32,571 bases of DNA. Source: Candidatus Eremiobacteraceae bacterium. GTDB lineage: Bacteria; Vulcanimicrobiota; Vulcanimicrobiia; Eremiobacterales; Eremiobacteraceae. The translations under genes were made by a program, and so were the position numbers. The notes under the pieces are model-generated. The model did not search any database, was not told the origin of the DNA, and worked only from the letters and a program-made list of their open reading frames with translations. The DNA is taken from positions 1 to 32,571 of the forward strand of contig DATFYX010000088.1 of assembly GCA_035314825.1 (NCBI GenBank). Direction: 5' to 3'. This document shows, one piece after another, positions 26,988-32,571 of this stretch (position 1 is its first letter; each line of letters starts with the position of its first letter).

Positions 26988-27797
26988 TTGTACCAGCTGT
27001 TCGCAAACTGGCCAGGTTGGGCAGTGCTCGCCATCTTCATGCTCGTGCCTGCCGCGCTGGCCGCGTCGGTGCACGCGCTGTTCAGGCGCCTGGTACCCGC
27101 GAATAGACTGCTGCCGAGCCACGACGTCGCCGGTTTCCTTGTCGCCATCGTCGGCGTGCTCTACGCGGTCGTGCTCGGATTTCTTGTCATCAGCGTGTGG
27201 AGCTCGTTCGATCAGGCGCAGCGCAATGCGGACGCCGAAACGACAGACGTGGCGGATGTCTTATATCTGACCCGATCGTTGCCGGAACCGGTCCGCATGC
27301 GGGAGCGAATACTCCTCGGCCAATACGCGCACGAGGTCCGAGACGTCGAGTGGCCGATGCTGGCCGATGGAGAAGAAGATCAGCGCGCGCGTGGCCTCCT
27401 GGCGGCGGCGTTCCACGAGCTTGCGACATGGCCCATTGCACCGAGAGAGTCGCAGACCGAGATCCTGCGCCAATCGTCCCTGCGCGACGCGGCGCTTGCG
27501 AGTTATCGCGAGCTAGCCATGCACAGACGGCTGCGCGTGTTGGATGCGCAGAGCCACGTGCATCCGACGATGTACTTCGCCCTTGCCGCCGGCGCGACGA
27601 TCTTGCTGGTGTTCGTGCTGCTATTCGGGGTCGAGAGCTGGGGCATCCAACTGGCGATGACGGCGCTGGTCGCGGCGATGATCGGTCTTCAGATCGGCGT
27701 GATCTTCGAGATGGACCGTCCGTTCTGGGGCGCGATCCACGTCACGTCCGACGCATGGACGCTGTTGATCAGCGACAACCATCTCGGAACGCCTTAA
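26988..27797 (+). CDS. DUF4239 (bestrophin-like) membrane protein
   Basis: About 269 residues with two N-terminal transmembrane helices. The second is in 'GFLVAIVGVLYAVVLGFLVI', followed by 'SVWSSFDQAQRNADAETTDVADVLYLTRSLPEP', the most characteristic block of DUF4239. A cytoplasmic helical domain and two C-terminal helices (about residues 195-240) complete the family pattern. The function is unknown; a channel role is suggested only by distant similarity to bestrophins. The start is uncertain: TTG at 26988 falls 11 bases after the preceding stop, while ATGs at 26877 and 26913 would lie inside the selenoprotein frame. It is probably co-transcribed with the selenoprotein gene and converges on the next gene with a 4-bp overlap. 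Confidence 0.78.
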   Translation: MYQLFANWPGWAVLAIFMLVPAALAASVHALFRRLVPANRLLPSHDVAGFLVAIVGVLYAVVLGFLVISVWSSFDQAQRNADAETTDVADVLYLTRSLPEPVRMRERILLGQYAHEVRDVEWPMLADGEEDQRARGLLAAAFHELATWPIAPRESQTEILRQSSLRDAALASYRELAMHRRLRVLDAQSHVHPTMYFALAAGATILLVFVLLFGVESWGIQLAMTALVAAMIGLQIGVIFEMDRPFWGAIHVTSDAWTLLISDNHLGTP

Positions 27798-27994
27798 GCG
27801 GGCTCATTCGGATGGTCGATGGCGCGCTCTTTGGTGGTGGGGAGCCGCTGCAGGTCGTCCTCGACGAAATGACGCTCCACCAGCTCGCCCTTGTGCTCGA
27901 AGCGGACCACGATGGAGCGCGTGCGCACTTCGATGATCGTGCCCTCGACGCCGAGGTTCTTGATCAACACTTTGTCGCCGTATCGGTAGTTCAT
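27794..27994 (-). CDS. Small SH3/KOW-like protein
   Basis: A 66-residue protein, MNYRYGDKVLIKNLGVEGTI at its start, followed by alternating beta strands ('IIEVRTRSIVVRFEH', 'LVERHFVEDDLQRL') and a short polar tail. The pattern 'GDKVLIKN-GVEGTIIEV' resembles KOW or SH3-like barrels that bind RNA or protein. Real coding is supported by the ordered strand pattern and the tail-to-tail placement against DUF4239 (4-bp overlap). No Shine-Dalgarno is visible. Function unknown. Confidence 0.6.
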   Translation of the reverse strand: MNYRYGDKVLIKNLGVEGTIIEVRTRSIVVRFEHKGELVERHFVEDDLQRLPTTKERAIDHPNEPA

Positions 27995-28152
27995 AGGTGG
28001 GCACGTTCTACCGGCGCTTGATCGTCTCCCCGATGAGCTTCCTCGGCAGGCCCTTCGCTCTATCTACTCAACGGAGAAAAGGGGCCCTCTTCCTAATCCC
28101 TTGGACCATATCGGTCCCACTCGGCGTTCTAAGCTCATAAGGAGCGTGACTT

Positions 28153-29295
28153 GTGATGCACCGTGCACGAACGGCCGTTGTTTTCGCGGTTGCGTTGGCG
28201 ACCACCGTGGTTCAGCTTCAGGCTGCGGCCGCAGAAAAGCCTGGACAGCCGGGCGTGGCCAGCGAAAACCTCACGCCCAGCGGATTGGTCGTGGTGCTGA
28301 CGACCAGGGACCTGGGCGACGCATCGTGGCGCAAGGCGGTAGCCAGTCCATCCATGAGCGGCGTTGCGCTTCAGATCCATTGGAACGACCTCGAGCCGGC
28401 CAAGGGGAAACTCGATTGGTCGAAGCTGGACGAATTGTTCGACGCTGCCGCAACGTCGAAGAAGTGGGTGCAACTGCTCATCTTTCCAGGCTTTTTCACT
28501 CCCGAATGGGCGCTCGATGGCGTCAAGACCACACAGTTCCCGATACAATATGGGCCGGGCAAAGGCGACATAATGGCATTGCCCATGCCGTGGGATGCGG
28601 TGTACCTCCACCGTTGGTTCGCATTCGTGAAACTCGTGAGCGACCGATACGGGAGCAACGCCGCGTTTCGGATGATCGGCGCGGCCGGACCCACATCGGT
28701 GTCCGTGGAGACGACGTTGCCCGCTTCGCCAAAGGATCTCGAGAAATGGCAAGACGATTCGTACACGCCCACCAAGTACATCGGCGCGTGGCAGCAAGCG
28801 CTGCAGACATACGCCACGGACTTTCCCAATCAGTACGTCTCTCTCTCAGGGCTCGGAAGCGGGCTGAATATCAACGATCAAGGGAAGACAGACTCTGACG
28901 AGCACCTGCGCACGCGACAGAAGATCATCGATGCAGCGATCTCTGCCCTCGGAAGCCGCTTTGGGCTGCAATACAGCAATCTCGACGCGATTCCACGCTC
29001 TGACGACGAGCGCATGACATTTGTTTTCAGCTATATCGGCCGCTCCGTCACTGGCCTGCAGATGCGCACCTCGGCCGGCAACCCTGGAATGGGCCCGCCG
29101 AGCGATTCTCCAGCTCTCGTCTTGCAAGAGGCGATCGATAAGGGACTGCAGCCGAACGCCGACGGAAAGCGCGTGACCTATCTTGAGATCTATGAGCGTG
29201 ACGTGCTTGATGACGAGATGCAAGCGGTGTTGCGTTATGGCGCATCGCTGTTCACGGCACAGCCGCTTGCACGCCCGCTTCCGGTTCCTCGGTGA
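28153..29295 (+). CDS. Secreted glycoside hydrolase-like TIM-barrel protein
   Basis: A 380-residue exported protein with a signal peptide (basic start, hydrophobic AVVFAVALATTVV, cleavage near 'AAAA'). 'GVALQIHWNDLEPAKGKLDW' followed by 'LDELFDAAATSKKWVQLLIFPG' is typical of (beta/alpha)8 glycosidases of the GH42/GH5 clan. Candidate acid/base and nucleophile residues are E186 ('SVSVETTLP') and E345 or E348 ('YLEIYERD'). A beta-galactosidase-like activity is possible, but the family cannot be fixed by eye. AAGGAG lies 8 bases before the GTG at 28153; the ATG at 28156 is the alternative. The 158-bp spacer upstream holds a small inverted repeat (GGACC/GGTCC at 28103-28117) and nothing else recognised. 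Confidence 0.72.
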   Translation: MMHRARTAVVFAVALATTVVQLQAAAAEKPGQPGVASENLTPSGLVVVLTTRDLGDASWRKAVASPSMSGVALQIHWNDLEPAKGKLDWSKLDELFDAAATSKKWVQLLIFPGFFTPEWALDGVKTTQFPIQYGPGKGDIMALPMPWDAVYLHRWFAFVKLVSDRYGSNAAFRMIGAAGPTSVSVETTLPASPKDLEKWQDDSYTPTKYIGAWQQALQTYATDFPNQYVSLSGLGSGLNINDQGKTDSDEHLRTRQKIIDAAISALGSRFGLQYSNLDAIPRSDDERMTFVFSYIGRSVTGLQMRTSAGNPGMGPPSDSPALVLQEAIDKGLQPNADGKRVTYLEIYERDVLDDEMQAVLRYGASLFTAQPLARPLPVPR

Positions 29296-29452
29296 CAAAG
29301 GAAGATACAGAAGATGAGTTTGGGCGAATGCCGTGAGATCGCCGGACTGTCGGCGGGGAGACAAGCTCGATTTTCGTCCTACGCCGGCGGTAGGCGGAAG
29401 GCCCGGCGGGTGCTGCCGTCCAACACAAACTTGGCCGCACAGCCAGTAACGT

Positions 29453-29529
29453 GGCGCTGTAGCTCAGTTGGTTAGAGCGCCTGCCTGTCACGCAGGAGGT
29501 CGTCGGTTCGAGCCCGATCAGCGTCGCCA
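29453..29529 (+). tRNA. tRNA-Asp (anticodon GTC)
   Basis: A complete 77-base cloverleaf with encoded CCA. The acceptor strand GGCGCTG pairs with CAGCGTC with one G-T pair, and the discriminator base is G73. The D-loop carries AGCTCAGTTGGTTAGAGC. The anticodon stem CCTGC/GCAGG encloses CTGTCAC, giving anticodon GTC. The T-loop is GGTTCGAGCCC. Its 3' portion is the core of an integration site, and a duplicate lies at 31127-31172. Confidence 0.97.
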
Positions 29530-29530
29530 C
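29485..29530 (+). repeat. att core in tRNA-Asp 3' end (attL-like)
   Basis: These 46 bases, from the anticodon arm to one base past the CCA, are repeated exactly at 31127-31172. Repetition of a tRNA 3' end downstream of the intact gene is the classic footprint of tyrosine-recombinase integration. With one mismatch the match extends a few bases further left. Confidence 0.88.
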
Positions 29531-29533
29531 TCA

Positions 29534-29566
29534 AACCCGCATCGCGTCAAGCGTTGCGGGTTTTTT
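29534..29566 (+). terminator. Rho-independent terminator after tRNA-Asp
   Basis: AACCCGCA (29534-29541) pairs with TGCGGGTT (29555-29562). An inner CGC/GCG pair extends the stem after one T-T mismatch, and six T bases close it (29561-29566). It starts 5 bases after the tRNA. Confidence 0.85.
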
Positions 29567-29588
29567 CATGATTTTGCCGCTTTAAGCT

Positions 29589-29612
29589 TGACACCAATTT
29601 TGACACCAAATG
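29589..29612. repeat. Left arm-type repeat of the tRNA-Asp island
   Basis: A 24-bp segment made of two tandem TGACACCAA-type units. It recurs at 30976-30999 with 23 of 24 bases identical and in the same orientation. The pair brackets the two cargo genes and lies just inside the att repeats. Placement and tandem form resemble arm-type integrase-binding sites. Confidence 0.7.
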
Positions 29613-29743
29613 GAAGATTGGCGAGTTCCCGCTGCCGACGTTACATAGTCCCTGTTTCTGGCAAACACGGCCGAGCGCCCTTAACCAATGTCACAAGAAC
29701 CCGGTGTCGAGGGACCCCTCATGTCGCATTAGAAAGTGTAGAT

Positions 29744-30022
29744 ATGAGTAACCCAAAGCTTTTCAATTGCGACGGCGGACACAAACTAATCGCCAAAGTT
29801 AGCGCCGTTGTTTACCAGAGTGAAGATGGTTCACCATATTTGAATCGCTTGACGTTTCGCGAAATCGCGTGTGAACATGGCGAGAAATGCACTCACGGCG
29901 CGGATCCCGTTACTGAAGGGGAGTTCATGAGCCTTGTTTCCCGCACAACCACGTTCCCACTGAAGCTCAGGGGTAAGGGCAACTTTCCCTTCGAAAACGG
30001 CACCAAGGCTCACCCAAAATGA
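29744..30022 (+). CDS. Small Cys/His-containing hypothetical protein (island cargo)
   Basis: A 92-residue protein starting MSNPKLFNCDGGHKLIAKVS. Cysteines and histidines occur as 'NCDGGH' near the N-terminus and 'IACEHGEKCTHG' about 40 residues later. This C-x4-H plus C-x-H-x3-C-x-H spacing could hold a zinc ion, though no named finger matches. The region has lower GC than the left part of the window, as expected for transferred DNA. The ATG at 29744 is the first plausible start; the open frame further upstream runs through the tRNA. The next gene begins 21 bases after its stop, so the two probably form one unit. Function unknown. Confidence 0.55.
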   Translation: MSNPKLFNCDGGHKLIAKVSAVVYQSEDGSPYLNRLTFREIACEHGEKCTHGADPVTEGEFMSLVSRTTTFPLKLRGKGNFPFENGTKAHPK

Positions 30023-30043
30023 CGGAGCGGATAACGCACATAG

Positions 30044-30964
30044 ATGAGAATCGATACCACGCTTCGCGAGATAGCGATCGCTGATCTCCTGAAGCGATTC
30101 GCGGACGATGGACCTTCGCTGCGAGGTGATCAAACCGAATCTTGGTACGCTTATCGCGACGCCGAGAAGGCGGCAGATCCAGCGTGGCTGCCCATACTCG
30201 CAGCGCTCTTGCTCGCCGCGAAACCGCCGAGTCGCAGCGCCATCTACTTCATCATCGCTCAACTCGGGAAGAACTGCGCCCCCCAAGCTGCCTTTTCCAT
30301 ACTCAACGAATGGTTGTCACGTGAAAAAAACAAGTCTTGCATACACAGCATCCTGTCCGCTCTCGGAGAGCTGCCACTTCCGAATATTGAGCAGATCACG
30401 CCGTTCACGAGGGACCCTCGATGGCTTGTGCGGCAAGAGGCGATCTACTGCCTTCGAGGCGACACAAGTGGGGAGGCTGAGGAGGTCCTATTACGCGTGC
30501 TAGAGTCCTCCAAGAACCAGTACGACATGGGCTATGCCTTAAGTGCGCTATCCAAGGTTGGCTCGCGAAAGGCGATTCCAAGGTTGGCCGCCATGAGCCA
30601 ACACCCCAAGGCCAATGTTCAAGTTGGGGTCGTGCACGCCATTAGCAAGATCGGCGATCAGCGCGAGGTCCCATTCTTTGTTGAAGCTCTGGCCGGCCGC
30701 AATACGAAATGGGCCGCGATGGAGGCTGTCCGCGCCCATGGGGACGCAGGGGCGATTCCGGCCGTGGCCGCCAGAGTCGGATCGATCCTGAAGCGCACGC
30801 GGAAGATCGAACAGGACCCGAGCGAGTTGGTGCTTGGCCTTGAGTTCTTGAAACGGTTCGAGAAGGTGGACTCAGTAGCCAAGAGGGCGCTTGACGCAGC
30901 ACGCAAGGTTCCGCGGGAACGGCTCTTCGATAGCGAAGCCGCTTGGGTTCGGGAGAACCTCTGA
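30044..30964 (+). CDS. HEAT-repeat protein (island cargo)
   Basis: A 306-residue alpha-helical protein without signal peptide or membrane segments. From about residue 65 it shows paired helices in HEAT/PBS-lyase style: 'CIHSILSALGELPLPNIEQI', 'WLVRQEAIYCLRGD', 'YALSALSKVGSRKAIPRLAAM', 'VQVGVVHAISKIGDQREVPF' and 'AAMEAVRAHGDAGAIPAVAA'. Such solenoids bind other proteins. The N-terminal 60 residues, with 'SWYAYRDAEKAADPAWLPIL', are less typical. It sits between the island repeats behind the small Cys/His protein. HEAT proteins occur as partners in many mobile cargo systems, including defence, but nothing in this sequence proves such a role. The start lacks a strong Shine-Dalgarno. Confidence 0.75.
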   Translation: MRIDTTLREIAIADLLKRFADDGPSLRGDQTESWYAYRDAEKAADPAWLPILAALLLAAKPPSRSAIYFIIAQLGKNCAPQAAFSILNEWLSREKNKSCIHSILSALGELPLPNIEQITPFTRDPRWLVRQEAIYCLRGDTSGEAEEVLLRVLESSKNQYDMGYALSALSKVGSRKAIPRLAAMSQHPKANVQVGVVHAISKIGDQREVPFFVEALAGRNTKWAAMEAVRAHGDAGAIPAVAARVGSILKRTRKIEQDPSELVLGLEFLKRFEKVDSVAKRALDAARKVPRERLFDSEAAWVRENL

Positions 30965-30975
30965 TCCGGAGATTC

Positions 30976-30999
30976 TGACACCAAATTTGACACCAAATG
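30976..30999. repeat. Right arm-type repeat of the tRNA-Asp island
   Basis: Second copy of the 24-bp element seen at 29589-29612, again two tandem TGACACCAA-type units, starting 12 bases after the HEAT gene stop. Between it and the att copy at 31127 there is no gene; CTGGCGCACAT occurs twice there (31019-31029 and 31083-31093). Confidence 0.7.
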
Positions 31000-31126
31000 A
31001 CCGCCCCGACGGCGCACGCTGGCGCACATGTGACACACAAGAAGATCCGGACAACCCCTCATGACTGCTACGTCTGCGCGTCCTGGCGCACATCCGCGCA
31101 CGATTGCGCATATCTCGTGGAAATGT

Positions 31127-31172
31127 CTGTCACGCAGGAGGTCGTCGGTTCGAGCCCGATCAGCGTCGCCAC
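31127..31172 (+). repeat. Second att copy (3' half of tRNA-Asp)
   Basis: An exact 46-bp copy of the tRNA-Asp 3' end, including the anticodon arm's 3' side, T-arm, acceptor 3' strand and CCA. The 5' half of a tRNA is absent, so it is a tRNA remnant marking the boundary between two integrated elements or the right end of the first. Confidence 0.9.
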
Positions 31173-31177
31173 CTAGA

Positions 31178-31208
31178 AACCCGCATCGCATAACGCGTTG
31201 CGGGTTTT
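31178..31208 (+). terminator. Diverged copy of the tRNA-Asp terminator
   Basis: AACCCGCA (31178-31185) pairs with TGCGGGTT (31199-31206), followed by a four-T run. The stem is identical to the terminator at 29534 but the loop and flanks differ. The second element therefore carries its own terminator next to the att core. Confidence 0.7.
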
Positions 31209-31243
31209 CAATATAACTCGGGCTCATGGGTGCATGCCTCTAG

Positions 31244-31264
31244 TTGGCCAATGGTTGGCCAATG
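31244..31264. repeat. Tandem TTGGCCAATG repeat beside the recombinase
   Basis: TTGGCCAATG occurs at 31244-31253 and 31255-31264 (period 11 bases), between the second att copy and the recombinase stop. TTGGCCAA is itself a palindrome. By position this is a candidate arm-type or accessory-factor site for the second element, and it differs from the TGACACCAA units of the first. Confidence 0.6.
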
Positions 31265-31280
31265 TCGAGTTCCTTAGATA

Positions 31281-31793
31281 TTACGGTCGGGTCTGTGGGC
31301 TGGCAAACAACCGATCTAGCTTCTCAGCGACGTCTCGTTGCATCGACGGCAACACATGGCTATAGATATCTAGCGTCACGGCGATTTTAGAATGCCCTAG
31401 GCGCTCCTGGACGATCTTAGGGTGGATGCCCTGACCAAGCATCAACGTTGCAGCAGTGTGCCTGAGGTCATGAAAACGGATGACCGGCAGGCCTGCCCGT
31501 TTGAGCAGCGGTCTAAACGAACGCCGCACAACGTTAGACGCACGTAGCGGTCCGCCGCGAGCGTCGCAAAAAACCCACATAGAAGGTGACTGATTCTTGG
31601 CCAACATTCGCTTCCGATGGTCGCGCAACGCCCTAACTACTGAGGCTGGTAGGTCGATGCGCCGCCGCCCCTTCGTACTCTTGGGTTCTGCGATATCGAA
31701 CTTGCCTGCCATCTCTACCAGCGTCCGGTTCACAGATAAAGACCCGTTGTCCAGGTCGATATCGGACCAGCGCAACAGGACCCCAGTACGTAT
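31281..31793 (-). pseudogene. Tyrosine recombinase/integrase, 5'-truncated
   Basis: This frame encodes the C-terminal catalytic part of a phage-type integrase. Visible elements are 'LRWSDIDLDNGSLSVNRTL', the beta-hairpin lysine region 'EPKSTKGRRRIDLP', the box 'HDLRHTAATLML', 'LGHSKIAVTLDIYSHV' with the catalytic tyrosine, and a normal C-terminal tail. The N-terminal DNA-binding half is missing. Upstream the frame reads I-R-T-G-V-L-L-R-W and then hits a TAG at 31796-31794. Intact relatives have 'TGxRxGELLxLRW' there, so the first catalytic arginine appears lost. A TTG at 31775 would give 164 residues, but the enzyme should be inactive. It lies next to the att copy, where an element's integrase belongs. 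Confidence 0.82.
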
Positions 31794-31796
31794 CTA

Positions 31797-32571
31797 ATGC
31801 AGGTCCCGCCTGTCTCTCGTCTGGTATATACACTGACGTTTACGGCGTTATGGTGTATCAACGATCCGACGGGATCACAGATGGCTGCTCGACCATACAG
31901 GGTTCTCGCGAGTATAATCCTTCAAGCGTACAATGGTCGAGCCCGGACGCTTATTCTGGAACAATTACTAATCCGATGAGCCAACTCTCCTATGTGTGGA
32001 ACAACAATAACCCGATCTCCTTTAGCGACCCGAGCGGATATGATTCCATATACTTGAATGAACGACCATCTGGTATTGCAAAATATTATCACGCCTTCTT
32101 AGAAGTCTTTAGCGATGAGGGTAAGCTCAAGGAGCGCTTCAGTTTTGGACCAGGCGAAAACGGCTTCTTTACGACCCTGGACTCACCTCTGGTCCGTGAA
32201 CCAGACTCATATGACGCAAAGTGGAGTGGCGGCACTAACGGTGCTTTTCGCGTCAAAGTGCTTCAGTGTGGTGGGTCGGCTTGTCAGCGCGCTGAGCACG
32301 CAATGCATGAGGCGGCCTCGGCAATCGAACATTCAGGGGTTCGATATGGTGGTAATCACAACAACAGCAATAGCGGTTCGTTTACGACGTGTAGCGCCGG
32401 TGCTGGCGCAACCGCCTGCAACAATGCGAACCGGCAGCTTGGAAAAAGCACACCGGGTTGGGGAGAGCAAGTTGGCTACGGACAAAGCACGCAAACCAAC
32501 ACGTCAGCTGGGCAACAGGGAAGTGGGCAGACCCAGTACCTATTTTACGACGACGAAACAGGCCAACCCCT
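31797..32571 (+). CDS. Rhs/YD-repeat protein, 3' fragment with variable C-terminal domain, runs off window
   Basis: An uninterrupted frame passes through the integrase junction and on to the right edge; the first in-frame ATG is at 31850. It encodes the end of an Rhs core: 'DGITDGCSTIQGSREYNPSS', 'VQWSSPDAYSG', 'NPMSQLSYVWNNNNPISF' and 'SDPSGY'. After this core Rhs proteins switch to variable C-terminal toxin or effector domains. Here that domain begins 'DSIYLNERPSGIAKYYHAFL' and contains 'FSFGPGENGFF', 'CGGSACQRAEHAMHEAA' and 'GGNHNNSNSGSFTTCSAGAG', then a Gln/Thr/Ser/Gly-rich tail. A histidine followed by an NSNS-type motif recalls permuted papain-like domains, a weak hint. The large 5' part of the gene is missing. 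GC is lower than in the core genome. Confidence 0.75.

Noticed and set aside
29252-29530. Leftward open frame with 'GLEPTTSCVTGRRSNQLSY'
   Set aside because: This is the well-known spurious protein produced by reading antisense through a tRNA gene.
29468-29743. Long N-terminal extension of the small Cys/His protein through the tRNA
   Set aside because: It would place coding sequence inside tRNA-Asp and its terminator; the start at 29744 is more sensible.

Overview
The window is GC-rich, densely coding bacterial DNA without rRNA, CRISPR arrays or complete insertion sequences. It encodes signal peptides, lipoboxes, RND pumps and a tricorn protease. It also has an Rhs core ending 'NNNNPISFSDPSGY' and repetitive propeller lipoproteins. 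From family knowledge this mix suggests a little-cultured diderm-type lineage such as Candidatus Eremiobacterota (WPS-2). That placement is an inference; no rRNA or marker gene here settles it.

Layout. Positions 1-6181 read leftward: DUF4760-type membrane protein, RND pump, MFS transporter, then a PlsC-type acyltransferase running off the left edge. The last two genes overlap by 4 bp. Positions 6269-12521 are housekeeping and accessory genes: zinc alcohol dehydrogenase, beta-propeller lipoprotein, F420/NADP oxidoreductase-like protein, DUF6504-GNAT fusion, NicO-like membrane protein, secreted beta-rich protein, and a membrane-embedded alpha/beta hydrolase. Positions 12522-19209 carry a repeat-rich spacer followed by two tandem RND pumps. 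Positions 19255-29295 hold secreted proteins: two lipoprotein/propeller genes, tricorn protease, esterase, a selenoprotein candidate, DUF4239, a small SH3-like protein and a glycosidase-like protein.

The strongest discovery is at 25979-26977. A peroxiredoxin-like domain has an in-frame TGA exactly where the peroxidatic cysteine belongs (codon 78). The same frame then continues into a TlpA-like thioredoxin domain with a CAPC active site. A hairpin fitting the bacterial SECIS pattern lies 20-odd bases after the TGA. This looks like an exported selenocysteine peroxiredoxin carrying its own thioredoxin-type partner.

The right end (29453-32571) is an integration hotspot. An intact tRNA-Asp(GTC) is followed by a terminator. 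A second 46-bp copy of its 3' end lies 1.6 kb further on, with a second terminator copy. Between them is an integrase-less unit with two genes (a Cys/His small protein and a HEAT-repeat protein), bracketed by near-identical 24-bp repeats. Beyond the second att copy come different tandem repeats, a 5'-truncated tyrosine recombinase, and an abrupt junction to the 3' part of an Rhs gene with a variable C-terminal domain. Codon use and GC drop visibly in this part.
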